DNA of 64,000 bases, from the NCBI RefSeq assembly GCF_004004555.2, contig NZ_SACP01000022.1, positions 1-64,000 on the forward strand, in the 5' to 3' direction. The notes beneath the pieces were generated by a model, which saw nothing but the letters and a program-made list of their open reading frames with translations, searched no databases and was not told the DNA's origin. The position numbers and the translations under genes are program-made. Shown in pieces: positions 16,883-26,012 of the stretch. Position 1 is the first letter of the stretch; the number at the start of each line of letters is the position of its first letter. This stretch comes from Methylobacterium oryzihabitans (GTDB taxonomy: Bacteria > Pseudomonadota > Alphaproteobacteria > Rhizobiales > Beijerinckiaceae).

Positions 16883-17533
16883 TCATCCGCCCGGCGCGGC
16901 GTCCCCGGGGCGCCGCTCCAGGCTGAGCGCCAGCATGGTGAGATGCGCCTCGCGGTAGCGGGCCATGTCGAGGGGGTGGGCGTCGCCGAACAGGGTCTTC
17001 CAGGTGCAGGCCATCATCACCGGCGAGAAGATCAGGTGCGGGAACTCCTCCGCCGCCGTGGCGTGGAACTCGCCCCGGTCGATCCCGTAGCGCACCACCC
17101 GCCGGAGCGCCTCGACCGACGGGTTGATGACCTCGGCGTGCCAGCGCTCGGTCAGGGTCGGGAACCGCCCGCCCTCGGCGATCAGCATGCGCAGCATCTC
17201 GCGCCCCTGCGGATCCTCGACCATCCGGCCGTACACGAAGCCGAAATGCTCGCGCAGGATGTCCATCGCGCTGCCCCTCGGCGAGGCGGTGAGCGCCTCC
17301 ATGTGCTCCAGCGTCGGGCGCATCCGCTCCTTGATGGTGGCCAGGAACAGCTCCTCCTTGTTGGGGAAATAGACGTAGATCGTCCCCTTGGTGATCCCGG
17401 CCCGGCTCGCCACGTCCTCGAGCCGCGTCGCCGCGAAGCCGGCGGCCGAGAATTCCTCGAACGCCGCATCCAGGATCTCGCCGGGCCGCGCCTCCTTGCG
17501 CCGGCGTCGGCGCTCCGCCGGGGCCACTTCCAT
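16883..17533 (-). CDS. TetR/AcrR-family repressor of the adjacent RND pump
   Basis: A 216-residue regulator. Residues ~15-62 form the TetR helix-turn-helix (AAFEEFSAAGFAATRLEDVASRAGITKGTIYVYFPNKEELF). The ligand domain ends with LTMLALSLERRPG. It is encoded divergently from the efflux operon, with an inverted repeat ATTGAC...GTCAAT (17545-17566) only 12 bp upstream of its start, the usual place for an autoregulating TetR operator controlling both directions. AGGAGGGGAG precedes the ATG. It converges with the AI-2E-type gene, stops 3 bp apart. Confidence 0.9.
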   Translation of the reverse strand: MEVAPAERRRRRKEARPGEILDAAFEEFSAAGFAATRLEDVASRAGITKGTIYVYFPNKEELFLATIKERMRPTLEHMEALTASPRGSAMDILREHFGFVYGRMVEDPQGREMLRMLIAEGGRFPTLTERWHAEVINPSVEALRRVVRYGIDRGEFHATAAEEFPHLIFSPVMMACTWKTLFGDAHPLDMARYREAHLTMLALSLERRPGDAAPGG

Positions 17534-17544
17534 CTCCCCTCCTT

Positions 17545-17566
17545 ATTGACCAACCAGTCAGTCAAT
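17545..17566. promoter_or_regulatory. Inverted-repeat operator for the TetR regulator
   Basis: ATTGAC and GTCAAT flank the 10-base centre CAACCAGTCA; inner GACCAACCAGTC is also partly symmetric. Tandem TGAC/GTCA half-sites of this kind are typical of AcrR/TtgR-like repressors. It lies between the repressor and the RND operon. Confidence 0.65.
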
Positions 17567-17763
17567 AGTACAGCGTCCGCATCGGGGGCAAGCGGCAGGC
17601 CCGCCCCCCGGTCGGAACACCGCCCGGCTCGCGCCGGGCCCAGGAACAGGAACGCGCGGCCGGACGGTCGTGGTTCCTGGAAGGAGCGGCCGCTCTCGCC
17701 CCCTCGCGGCCGCTCCTTCACGATCCAGCGCCGAGGCCGTGCGCCCGGAGGACGAGGACCACG

Positions 17764-18879
17764 ATGCGACTGGGCGTTGCCCTGCCGGCGGCTCTGGCCG
17801 CCACGCTCGCCATGGCGGGCGCCGTGCCCGCCGCCGGCCCGGACCGGGCGGCGGAGGCTCCGGTGCGGGCGCCGTCCCGGCCGGGTCTGGCCGAGATCCG
17901 CACCGTCACGGCCCGGGTCAAGCCGGTCGCCGACACCGTCGTGCTCACCGGCGACGTGCAGGCGAAGTTCCTCAGCAACATCTCGTTCCGGGTGAGCGGC
18001 AAGATCGCCGAGCGCAAGGTCGAGGTCGGCGACCACGTCGCCGCCGACACCGTGATGGCCCGCCTCGAGCCGCAGGAGCAGAAGGTCAACCTCGACACCG
18101 CCCAGGCGGCCCTGGTCTCGGCCGAGGCGCAGCTCACCCAGGCCCGGCTGACCTTCGAACGCCAGAAGACGCTGATGCGCAGCGGCTATACCACCCGGAG
18201 CGCCTACGATCAGGCCGAGCAGACCCTGCGCACGACCCAGGCCGCGGTCGAGTCGGCCCAGGCGGCGCTCGGCACCGCCCGCGAGCAATTGTCCTACACC
18301 GACCTGACGCCCGGCGTCGCCGGCATCGTCACCGCCCGCAACGCCGAGGCCGGGCAGGTCGTGCAGGCCGGCCAGACGGTGTTCACCCTGGCCCAGGACG
18401 GGCCGCGCGACGCGGTGTTCACCGTCTCCGAGACGCTGCTCGCGGTGCCGCCCGAGAGCAAGCAGGTCGAGATCGTGCTCCAGTCGAACCCCGCGGTGCG
18501 CACCACCGGCACGGTGCGGGAGATCTCGCCGGCGATCGACCCCAACAGCGGCGGCGTGCGGGTGAAGATCGGTCTCGACCGCGTGCCGCCCGAGATGGGC
18601 CTCGGCGCCGTCGTGATCGGCCGCGGCCGCTTCCGCCCCCAGGACGCCGTGACCCTGCCGTGGAGCGCGCTGTTCCGCTGGCAGGACGGGCCGGCGGTGT
18701 GGGTGCTCGACCCGGCCACCCGCACGGTGCAGCCGCGGCCGGTCCGCATCGCCCGCTACGCCGGCTCGGCCCTCGTCCTCGCCGGGGGCGTCGAGGGCGG
18801 CGAGCAGGTGGTGAGCGCCGGCATCCAGCTCCTGCGCCCGGGCCAGGAAGTCGCCGTGGTGGGGGAGGGCGCCCTGTGA
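17764..18879 (+). CDS. RND efflux periplasmic adaptor subunit (first)
   Basis: A 371-residue membrane-fusion protein with signal peptide (MRLGVALPAALAATLAMAGA). Lipoyl halves surround a helical hairpin: VSGKIAERKVEVGDHVAADTVMARL, then AALVSAEAQLTQARLTFERQKTLM and AAVESAQAALGTAREQL, then YTDLTPGVAGIVTARNAEAGQVVQAGQ, followed by the beta-barrel domain. It links the inner-membrane RND pump with an outer-membrane channel. The stop overlaps the next start (GTGA), so the two adaptors are translationally coupled. Confidence 0.92.
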   Translation: MRLGVALPAALAATLAMAGAVPAAGPDRAAEAPVRAPSRPGLAEIRTVTARVKPVADTVVLTGDVQAKFLSNISFRVSGKIAERKVEVGDHVAADTVMARLEPQEQKVNLDTAQAALVSAEAQLTQARLTFERQKTLMRSGYTTRSAYDQAEQTLRTTQAAVESAQAALGTAREQLSYTDLTPGVAGIVTARNAEAGQVVQAGQTVFTLAQDGPRDAVFTVSETLLAVPPESKQVEIVLQSNPAVRTTGTVREISPAIDPNSGGVRVKIGLDRVPPEMGLGAVVIGRGRFRPQDAVTLPWSALFRWQDGPAVWVLDPATRTVQPRPVRIARYAGSALVLAGGVEGGEQVVSAGIQLLRPGQEVAVVGEGAL

Positions 18880-19970
18880 GGAACTCCTTCCGGAACGGGG
18901 TCGGCCTCGTGCTGCCCTTCCTCGCCCTCGCGGCCTGCCAGGAGCACGCCGAGGCGCCGCTGCCGCCGCGCCCGGTCCTGACCGCCACCGTGGCGCCCCG
19001 GACCACGGAGACGTTCGGGCCGTTCGCCGGCTCGATCGAGCCGCGCTACCAGACCCAGGCGGGGTTCCGCATCGCCGGCCGCATGGTCGCCCGCGACGTG
19101 TTCGTCGGCGACCTCGTCGCCAAGGGCACGCGGCTCGCGGCCCTCGACCCGGTGGTGCCGCAATTCGCCCTGACCCGGGCCCGGGCCGACGTCGCCGACG
19201 CCGAGGCCCAGCTCGCCAATGCCGGCGCCACCGAGTCGCGCCAGCGCACCCTGTTCGAGGGCGGCAACGTCACCCAGGCCCAGCTCGACACCGCGGTCGC
19301 CAACCGCGACACCGCCGCGGCCCGGCTGTCGCAGGCCAAGGCGGCGCTCCAGAAGGCCGAGGACGAGCTCGGCTACGCCACCCTGAAGGCCGATTTCGAC
19401 GGCGTCGTCACCGCCTGGAGCGCCGAGGTCGGGCAGGTCGTCTCCGCCGGGCAGGCGGTGGTGACGGTCGCCCGCCCCGACATCCGCGAGGCGGTGGTCG
19501 ACATTCCCGACGCGCTGATGGGCGACGTGAAGCCCGGGGTGACGTTCACCGTCACGCTCCAGGCGGCGCCCGCCATCACCGCGCAGGGGCGGGTGCGCGA
19601 GATCGGGCCGCTGGCCGACGCCGCCACCCGGACCCGGCGGGTGCGCATGACGCTCGTCGACCCGCCCGAGGCGTTCCGGCTCGGCACCACCGTCACGGTC
19701 GCGCTGGAGCGGCCGATCGCCCCGCAGGTCACCCTGCCGGCGACCGCCCTGCTGGAGCGCGACGGCCGGACCGGGGTCTGGGTCGTGACCGCCGCCGGGA
19801 CGCCCGACGGCCGCGCCACGGTCGCGCTGCGCCCGGTGACGGTGATCGGCCGCGACGGCGCCAGCGTGACCCTCGCCGACGGACTCAAGGCCGGCGAGCG
19901 GGTCGCAGTCGCCGGCGCCCACAGCCTCGAGGACGGTCAGGCCGTCCGACTGCCCCCGTCCCCGCTCTGA
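18876..19970 (+). CDS. RND efflux periplasmic adaptor subunit (second), lipoprotein
   Basis: A 364-residue adaptor that starts at GTG 18876, overlapping the previous stop by four bases, with GGGGGAGGG ahead. LPFLALAAC is a lipobox, so the mature protein is probably lipid-anchored in the inner membrane, unlike the first adaptor. The same lipoyl-hairpin-lipoyl order follows: IAGRMVARDVFVGDLVAKGTRL, two coiled helices (ADVADAEAQLANAGATE, AAARLSQAKAALQKAEDEL) and ADFDGVVTAWSAEVGQVVSAGQ. Two non-identical adaptors in one operon suggest a heteromeric adaptor ring. Confidence 0.9.
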   Translation: MRNSFRNGVGLVLPFLALAACQEHAEAPLPPRPVLTATVAPRTTETFGPFAGSIEPRYQTQAGFRIAGRMVARDVFVGDLVAKGTRLAALDPVVPQFALTRARADVADAEAQLANAGATESRQRTLFEGGNVTQAQLDTAVANRDTAAARLSQAKAALQKAEDELGYATLKADFDGVVTAWSAEVGQVVSAGQAVVTVARPDIREAVVDIPDALMGDVKPGVTFTVTLQAAPAITAQGRVREIGPLADAATRTRRVRMTLVDPPEAFRLGTTVTVALERPIAPQVTLPATALLERDGRTGVWVVTAAGTPDGRATVALRPVTVIGRDGASVTLADGLKAGERVAVAGAHSLEDGQAVRLPPSPL

Positions 19971-19981
19971 ACCGCGCCGCC

Positions 19982-22900
19982 ATGCTCAAATCGTTCAACA
20001 TCTCGGAGTGGGCGCTGTCGCACCGCTCCTTCGTCTGGTTCCTGATGGCGGTGTCGATCGTCGCCGGCGCCATGGCCTACCGCAACCTCGGCCGCGAGGA
20101 GGATCCGGCCTTCGCGATCAAGACCATGGTGGTGCAGGCGAACTGGCCCGGCGCCACCATCCAGGACACCCTCGATCAGGTCACCGACCGGATCGAGAAG
20201 GAACTGCAGCAGATCAACGCGGTCGACTACACCAAGAGCTACACCACGCCCGGTCAGGCGACGGTGTTCGTGCAGCTGCGCGAGACGACGCCGCCGAAGA
20301 CGATCCCGTGGCTGTTCTACCAGGTGCGCAAGCGGCTCGGCGACATCAAGGGCACCTTCCCGTCCGGCATGCAGGGGCCGTTCTTCAACGACGAGTTCGG
20401 CGACGTGTTCGGCAACGTCTACGCCTTCACGGCGGACGGCCTGTCGATGCGCCAGTTGCGCGACTACGTCGAGCAGGTCCGCACCGGGATCATCAAGGTC
20501 CGCAACATCGGCAAGACCCAGATCCTCGGCGCGCAGAACGAGGTGATCTACCTCGACTTCTCGACCCGCAAGCTCGCCGGCCTCGGCATCGACGTGCAGT
20601 CGCTGATCCGCACGCTCCAGGCCCAGAACGCGGTGGCGCCGTCCGGGGTGATCCAGGCCGGGCCCGAGCGGGTCTCGGTGCGGGTCGGCGGCCAGTTCGC
20701 CGACGAGAACAGCCTCAAGGCGATCAACCTGCGCATCAACGACCGCTTCTTCCGGCTCTCGGACGTCGCCGAGATCCATCGCGGCTACACCGACCCGCCC
20801 GAATCGCTGTTCCGGTTCAACGGCCAGCCGGCGATCGGCCTCGCCATCGCCATGCAGGCGAGCGGCAACCTGCTGACCTTCGGCGAGGACCTCAAGGCGC
20901 GGATGCGGGTGGTCGAGGCCAACCTCCCGGTCGGCGTCCATATCCACCTCGTCTCCGACCAGCCGAGGATCGTCGAGGAGGCGGTCGGCGGCTTCACCAA
21001 GGCGCTGGTCGAGGCCGTCGTCATCGTGCTGGTGGTGTCGTTCCTCAGCCTCGGGGTGCGGGCCGGGCTGGTGGTGTCGTTCTCGATCCCGCTCGTGCTG
21101 GCGATCGTGTTCGTGGTCATGGACGTGATGGGCGTGACGCTCCAGCGCATCTCGCTCGGCGCCCTCATCATCGCGCTCGGGCTCCTCGTCGACGACGCGA
21201 TGATCACCGTCGAGATGATGGTCGCCCGGCTCGAACTCGGCGACAGCCTGCACAAGGCCGCGACCTTCGCCTACACCTCGACCGCCTTTCCAATGCTCAC
21301 CGGCACGCTGGTAACGGTGGCGGGCTTCCTGCCGATCGGCTTCAACGGCTCGGCGGCGGGCGAGTACACCTACTCGCTGTTCGTCGTCATCGCCGCCTCG
21401 CTGCTGGTGTCGTGGGTGGTGGCGGTGCTGTTCGCGCCGCTGATCGGCGTGAAGATCCTGCCGAAGACCATGAAGGGCCACCACGACAAACCGAGCCGCC
21501 TGCTCGCCGCCTTCCGGGCGATGCTGCTGCCGGCGATGCGGTTCCGCTGGCTCACCGTGGCGTTCTGCGTCGGGCTGCTCGGGCTCTCGATCGTCGGCAT
21601 GGGCCACGTCCAGCAGCAGTTCTTCCCGTCCTCGGACCGCAACGAGGTGCTGGTCGACCTGACCCTGCCGCAGAACGCCAGCATCGGCGAGACCAAGGTG
21701 CAGATGGACCGCTTCGAGGCGGCGCTGAAGGGCGACCCCGACATCCGGCGCTGGAGTTCCTATGTCGGACAGGGCGCGATCCGGTTCTACCTGCCCCTCG
21801 ACCAGCAGCTCGCCAACGCCTTCTTCGGCCAGATCGTGGTCGAGACGACGTCGCTGGAGGCGCGCGACCGCACGATGGCGCGGCTCAATGACCTCGCCCG
21901 GCGCGACTTCGTCGGCACCGACGTGTTCGTCCACCCCCTCGACCTCGGGCCCCCGGTCGGGCGGCCGATCCAGTACCGGATCAGCGGCCCCGACCTCCAG
22001 GTGGTGCGGGCCCAGGCGCTGAAGCTCGCCACCGTGGTCGCCGGCAACCCGAGCGTCGGCGTGCCGACCTTCGACTGGAACGAGCCCGGCAAGGTGCTGC
22101 GGGTCGAGATCCTGCAGGACAAGGCGCGCCAGCTCGGCGTGACGAGCCAGGACATCGCCGGCATCCTCAACGGCATCGTCGGCGGCACCTCGATCACCCA
22201 GGTCCGCGACGCGATCTACCTCGTCGACGTGGTCGGCCGCGCCCAGGCGGTCGAGCGCAACTCCGTCGACACGCTCCAGGCGCTCCAGGTCCCGCTCGCC
22301 AACGGCTCCACCGTGCCGCTGCTCGCCTTCGCACGCCTGCACTACGACCTCGAACAGCCGATCGTCTGGCGCCGCGACCGGATGCCGACGATCACCGTGC
22401 GGGCGGCGATCGCCGACGCGACCCAGCCGCCGACCATCGTGGCGGCGCTCGAACCGGCGATCGAGCGCTTCAAGGCCGAGCTGCCGCCGGGCTACGACCT
22501 CGCCACCGGCGGCGCGGTCGAGGAGAGCGCCAAGGGCCAGGGCCCGATCGCCGCGGTGGTGCCGGTGATGCTGCTCGTCATGCTGTTCTTCCTCATGGTG
22601 CAGCTCCAGAGCGTCCAGAAGACGATCCTCGTCGTCAGCGTCGCGCCACTCGGGCTGATCGGCGTCGTCGCGGCCCTGCTGCCGTCCGGCGCGCCGATGG
22701 GCTTCGTCGCCATCCTCGGCGTGTTGGCGCTCATCGGCATCATCATCCGCAACGCAGTGATCCTCGTCACCCAGATCGACGAGTACGAGGCCGAGGGCAT
22801 GGCGCCGTGGGACGCGGTGGTGGAGGCGACCTGCCACCGGATGCGACCGATCCTGCTCACCGCCGCCGCGGCCAGCCTCGGCATGGTCCCGATCGCCCGC

Positions 22901-23107
22901 GAGGTGTTCTGGGGGCCGATGGCCTACGCGATGATCGGCGGCATCATCGCGGCGACCTTCCTGACCCTGTTCTTCCTGCCCGCCCTCTACGTCGGCTGGT
23001 ACCGGATCAAGCCGCCGCCGCGGGGCGCCGGCGGCCGCGGCCATGGCGGCGACCCGGCGGGGTCGCCCGACGCGCGCAGCCGCGCCCACGCCGAGGCCCA
23101 CGCCTGA
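19982..23107 (+). CDS. RND efflux inner-membrane transporter
   Basis: A 1041-residue proton-driven pump of the AcrB/HAE-1-like class. Twelve hydrophobic segments with two large periplasmic loops fit the family; the fourth segment has GLLVDDAMITVEMM, whose paired aspartates carry the proton relay. The start FNISEWALSHRSFVWFLM and the phrase NLGREEDPAF are shared with the pumps that pair with two adaptors (TriABC-type architecture). No outer-membrane channel gene follows, so a channel such as TolC is presumably supplied from elsewhere. It begins 11 bp after the second adaptor. The substrate is not deducible. Confidence 0.93.
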   Translation: MLKSFNISEWALSHRSFVWFLMAVSIVAGAMAYRNLGREEDPAFAIKTMVVQANWPGATIQDTLDQVTDRIEKELQQINAVDYTKSYTTPGQATVFVQLRETTPPKTIPWLFYQVRKRLGDIKGTFPSGMQGPFFNDEFGDVFGNVYAFTADGLSMRQLRDYVEQVRTGIIKVRNIGKTQILGAQNEVIYLDFSTRKLAGLGIDVQSLIRTLQAQNAVAPSGVIQAGPERVSVRVGGQFADENSLKAINLRINDRFFRLSDVAEIHRGYTDPPESLFRFNGQPAIGLAIAMQASGNLLTFGEDLKARMRVVEANLPVGVHIHLVSDQPRIVEEAVGGFTKALVEAVVIVLVVSFLSLGVRAGLVVSFSIPLVLAIVFVVMDVMGVTLQRISLGALIIALGLLVDDAMITVEMMVARLELGDSLHKAATFAYTSTAFPMLTGTLVTVAGFLPIGFNGSAAGEYTYSLFVVIAASLLVSWVVAVLFAPLIGVKILPKTMKGHHDKPSRLLAAFRAMLLPAMRFRWLTVAFCVGLLGLSIVGMGHVQQQFFPSSDRNEVLVDLTLPQNASIGETKVQMDRFEAALKGDPDIRRWSSYVGQGAIRFYLPLDQQLANAFFGQIVVETTSLEARDRTMARLNDLARRDFVGTDVFVHPLDLGPPVGRPIQYRISGPDLQVVRAQALKLATVVAGNPSVGVPTFDWNEPGKVLRVEILQDKARQLGVTSQDIAGILNGIVGGTSITQVRDAIYLVDVVGRAQAVERNSVDTLQALQVPLANGSTVPLLAFARLHYDLEQPIVWRRDRMPTITVRAAIADATQPPTIVAALEPAIERFKAELPPGYDLATGGAVEESAKGQGPIAAVVPVMLLVMLFFLMVQLQSVQKTILVVSVAPLGLIGVVAALLPSGAPMGFVAILGVLALIGIIIRNAVILVTQIDEYEAEGMAPWDAVVEATCHRMRPILLTAAAASLGMVPIAREVFWGPMAYAMIGGIIAATFLTLFFLPALYVGWYRIKPPPRGAGGRGHGGDPAGSPDARSRAHAEAHA

Positions 23108-23138
23108 GCGGGCCTCGGCTCATGGGAGCGGGGCTCAG

Positions 23139-23155
23139 TTTATAACCATTCTAAA
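23139..23155. promoter_or_regulatory. Iron-control element (ICE box) for Irr upstream of bfr
   Basis: TTTATAA-CCA-TTCTAAA differs from the rhizobial ICE consensus TTTAGAA-N3-TTCTAAA by a single base. ICE boxes bind the haem-responsive regulator Irr, which represses iron-storage genes under iron shortage. It lies about 100 bp before the bacterioferritin start, in one of the most AT-rich patches of the region. Confidence 0.7.
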
Positions 23156-23251
23156 AATAACCCTTGGCGGCCGATCCCGCCTGTGCCATGGGAAGCCATG
23201 CCGGTTTTCGCCGCGGCGAGGTCCGTCCGTGGCGCAGAAGGAGGGTCGACC

Positions 23252-23749
23252 ATGAAGGGTGACACCAAGGTCATCGAATACCTGAACCGCGGCCTGCGCA
23301 GCGAGCTGACCGCGGTCAGCCAGTACTGGCTGCATTTCCGCATCCTGAACGACTGGGGCTACATCGACCTCGCCAAGTTCTGGCGCAAGGAGTCGATCGA
23401 GGAGATGAACCACGCCGACCGGTTCATCGACCGGATCCTGTTCCTCGACGGCTTCCCGAATCTCCAGGAGCTGGACCCGCTGCGGATCGGCCAGACCGTG
23501 CAGGAGATCATCGAGTGCGATCTCTCGGCCGAGGTCGACGCCCGCGCGCTCTACCTCGAAGCCGCGAAGTACTGCGACTCGATCAACGACCGCGTGACGA
23601 AGATCCTGTTCGAGGAGCTGGCCGCCGACGAGGAGGGCCACATCGACTTCCTCGAGACGCAGCTCGAGCTCATCAAGCAGATCGGCCTGCCGCTCTACTC
23701 CCAGCGCCACATCGGCGGGCTGGAGCCGATCGCCCCCGAGGCCGAGTAG
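23252..23749 (+). CDS. bfr: Bacterioferritin
   Basis: A 165-residue iron-storage subunit that forms a 24-mer shell. All key residues sit at the Escherichia coli numbering: ferroxidase ligands E18, E51, H54, E94, E127 and H130, and the haem-bridging M52. The start MKGDTKVIEYLN is canonical and GGAGGG precedes it, ruling out the longer frame from 23183. An ICE box upstream and a convergent bfd gene 7 bp after the stop complete the iron storage/release module. Confidence 0.97.
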   Translation: MKGDTKVIEYLNRGLRSELTAVSQYWLHFRILNDWGYIDLAKFWRKESIEEMNHADRFIDRILFLDGFPNLQELDPLRIGQTVQEIIECDLSAEVDARALYLEAAKYCDSINDRVTKILFEELAADEEGHIDFLETQLELIKQIGLPLYSQRHIGGLEPIAPEAE

Positions 23750-23756
23750 TCGCGGG

Positions 23757-24014
23757 TCACGCGGCCGCGGCGGTCTGCTCCGCCGCGGCCGTCCCGAGCG
23801 GACAGGCCGCGCTGCAGGCGGTGGCGCAGGCGGCGTGGGTCTCGCTCGCCGAGCGCTGCAGGATGCCCCGGATCGTGCGGGCGCAGCGCCCGCATTTCGG
23901 GCTGCAGCCGAGGCAGGCATAGACCTGGGCGGGGGTTCGCGGACAGCCGGGGCCCGGGAGCAGGCACGCACGGACTTGTCCGTCGGACAGGACGTTGCAG
24001 GAGCAGACGATCAT
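23757..24014 (-). CDS. bfd: Bacterioferritin-associated ferredoxin
   Basis: An 85-residue [2Fe-2S] protein. MIVCSCNVLSDGQVRA and CLGCSPKCGRCARTIRGIL provide the CxC and CxxC cysteine pairs of the BFD fold. Bfd delivers electrons to the bacterioferritin haem so that stored ferric iron is released. Two further cysteines (ATACSAACP) lie in an Ala-rich tail that most Bfd proteins lack. The gene converges on bfr; a 12-bp hairpin within its last codons could terminate both. A degenerate ICE-like box lies about 65 bp upstream. Confidence 0.9.
   Translation of the reverse strand: MIVCSCNVLSDGQVRACLLPGPGCPRTPAQVYACLGCSPKCGRCARTIRGILQRSASETHAACATACSAACPLGTAAAEQTAAAA
23762..23791. terminator. Possible bidirectional hairpin between bfr and bfd
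   Basis: CGGCCGCGGCGG and its complement flank a 6-base loop inside the Ala-rich end of bfd. Neither side has a T-run, and the symmetry may simply come from alanine codons. Confidence 0.3.
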
Positions 24015-24076
24015 GCTGAGTGTCGCGCACCGCCTCCGGGAGCGGAAAACCAACCGTCCGGTTTGGTCGCCGGTTC

Positions 24077-24093
24077 CTTAGAACGATTGAAAA
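24077..24093. promoter_or_regulatory. Degenerate ICE-like box upstream of bfd
   Basis: CTTAGAA-CGA-TTGAAAA matches the ICE consensus TTTAGAA-N3-TTCTAAA at 11 of 14 defined positions. Its position in the AT-rich leader of bfd, with a stronger box before bfr, makes iron control of both genes plausible. Confidence 0.4.
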
Positions 24094-24250
24094 CTATAGC
24101 ACTTTCAGGACTTTAGCCGGCAGCCCGCGGTCGCGCAAGCCGCGGCCGCCACCATGGCGGCTTCGTGCCGCATGCGGGAATCGGCCCCGCACCGGCGCGA
24201 GTCCCGCTAAGCTCCGCGCGCCCGCGGGGTTGCGACGAGGAGCCCGGACG

Positions 24251-26002
24251 ATGCCGCCACCGCCGTTGCGCGTCTTCCTGGCCCTGGGCCTCGGCGCGGC
24301 CGGCCTGCTCGCGACCCTGGTCCTCGCCCTCGTCGCGTCGCGCGCGGCGAGCGAGCGGCTGGAAGCCCGGATCGAGGGCGAACTCGGCGATTTCGCGCGC
24401 CAGATGGCGCACCAGCTCGACCGGTCGATGTTCGAGCGCTGGCGCGACATGCGCATCCTGGCCGAGAACGACACCATCCGCGACCCGGCCGCCGACCTGT
24501 CGCACAAGCGCCGGGTCCTGCGCCGGGCCCAGGAGACCTATCCGGACTACGCGATCCTCGGCCTGATCTCGCCGGAGGGACGGGTGCTCGTCACCAGCAG
24601 CGGGGTCCTCGAAGGGCTGGACGTGTCCCACCGCGACTACGTCGTGCGCGGCCGCGAGGGGCCGGTGGCGATCGACGTCCACGACGCCCGACTGCTCGCC
24701 ACCCTCCAGCCCGACCGCGACTCGTCCGACCCGCCGCGGGTGCTCGACCTCGCGGCGCCGGTGCACGCGGCGGAGGGCGGGCTGGCGGGTATCGTCGTGG
24801 CGCATCTCGACTGGGCCTGGGCCCGGGACGTGGAATCCGGCTTCCGGCGCGAGACCACCCGCGACCGGCCCGGCATCGACGTGATGGTGCTGGCCCGCGA
24901 CGGCACCGTGCTGCTCGGGCCGCCCGACCTGAAGGGCACGGTGCCGGGCGCGGCGGAGCCGCCCGGCGAGGCGGCCCGGCGGGCGGGCGCCGCCACCGAA
25001 CGCTGGCCGGACGGCAACACCTACCTCGTCGGCCTGCACCCGACCCGCGGCTACCGCGACTATCCGGGCCTGGGCTGGTCGGTGATGGTGCGCCAGGACG
25101 CCGAGCGGGCCTTCGCGCCGGTCACCGCCCTGCGCCGGCAGATCCTGCTGTGGGGCGTCGCGGTCGCGGCGGTGTCCGGCCTGATCGGCTGGTACGCCGC
25201 CGGTCTCCTCGCCCGCCCCCTGCGCCGCCTCGCGGTGGCGGCGGCCGCCCTCGCGCAGGGCGGGCGGGTCCGGCCGCCGGAGACCGCGGTGCGGGAGACG
25301 CAGGCGATCGGGCAGGCGCTCGCCGCCGCCGCCGACAGCCTCGGCCGGCAGGCCGAGGAGCGCCGGCAGGCCGACGAGCGCCAGCAGCTCCTCATCCACG
25401 AGCTGAACCACCGGGTGAAGAACACGCTCGCCACCGTGCAGTCGATGGCCCGCCAGACCGCCCGCGGCGCCGGCTCCCTCGACGCCTTCATCGCCTCGTT
25501 CGAGGCCCGGCTGCTGGCGATGTCGCAGACCCACAACGTGCTCACGGCCAACCATTGGCAGAGCGTCGGCCTCGCCGCCCTGCTGGCGGCGGAGCTGGAG
25601 CCCTATGCCGGGACCGTGCCCGAGCGGGTGGTGCTGGAGGGCGAGGCGGTGGCGCTGCCGCCCGCCGTCGCGGTGCCGCTCGGCATGGTCGCGCACGAAC
25701 TCGCCACCAACGCCGCCAAGTACGGCGCCCTCTCGGTGCCCGAGGGGCGGGTCGCCGTGCGCTGGGGGGTGGAGGACGGGAGGCTCGCCCTGCGCTGGAG
25801 CGAGACCGGCGGCCCGCCGGTGGCGCCGCCGGCCCGCGCCGGCTTCGGCACGCGGCTGATCCGCGCCAGCATCGAGCGCGAACTCGCCGGCACCGCCGCG
25901 CTCGACTACGCGCCGGGCGGGTTCGTCTGCACGGTGACGGTGCCGCTCGCGCCGCGGGAGGTGCCGATCGAGCCCGTCGCGCAGGCGCAGGACGCGGCGT
26001 GA
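24251..26002 (+). CDS. HWE/HisKA_2-family sensor histidine kinase
   Basis: A 583-residue membrane sensor. One N-terminal segment (FLALGLGAAGLLATLVLALVA), a periplasmic Cache-like domain of about 260 residues with YAILGLISPEGRVLVTSSG, a second segment (ILLWGVAVAAVSGLIGWYAAGLL) and a HAMP-like linker lead to the kinase. The phospho-acceptor box is HELNHRVKNTLATVQSM with H387 as likely acceptor; the ATPase domain shows MVAHELATNAAKYGAL (histidine in the N box) and LRWSETGGP, the W-x-E that names the HWE group, then GFGTRLI. No response regulator is adjacent, as is common for this group, which often feeds the general stress PhyR system. GAGGAG precedes the ATG. Confidence 0.9.
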   Translation: MPPPPLRVFLALGLGAAGLLATLVLALVASRAASERLEARIEGELGDFARQMAHQLDRSMFERWRDMRILAENDTIRDPAADLSHKRRVLRRAQETYPDYAILGLISPEGRVLVTSSGVLEGLDVSHRDYVVRGREGPVAIDVHDARLLATLQPDRDSSDPPRVLDLAAPVHAAEGGLAGIVVAHLDWAWARDVESGFRRETTRDRPGIDVMVLARDGTVLLGPPDLKGTVPGAAEPPGEAARRAGAATERWPDGNTYLVGLHPTRGYRDYPGLGWSVMVRQDAERAFAPVTALRRQILLWGVAVAAVSGLIGWYAAGLLARPLRRLAVAAAALAQGGRVRPPETAVRETQAIGQALAAAADSLGRQAEERRQADERQQLLIHELNHRVKNTLATVQSMARQTARGAGSLDAFIASFEARLLAMSQTHNVLTANHWQSVGLAALLAAELEPYAGTVPERVVLEGEAVALPPAVAVPLGMVAHELATNAAKYGALSVPEGRVAVRWGVEDGRLALRWSETGGPPVAPPARAGFGTRLIRASIERELAGTAALDYAPGGFVCTVTVPLAPREVPIEPVAQAQDAA

Positions 26003-26012
26003 GCGCGCGAGG

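Noticed and set aside
19937..23101. A 1054-codon open frame on the minus strand, antisense to the RND pump
   Set aside because: Its translation is rich in His, Asp, Arg and Gly without hydrophobic or domain pattern, as expected for the complement of a GC-rich gene; the plus-strand frame encodes a complete RND transporter.
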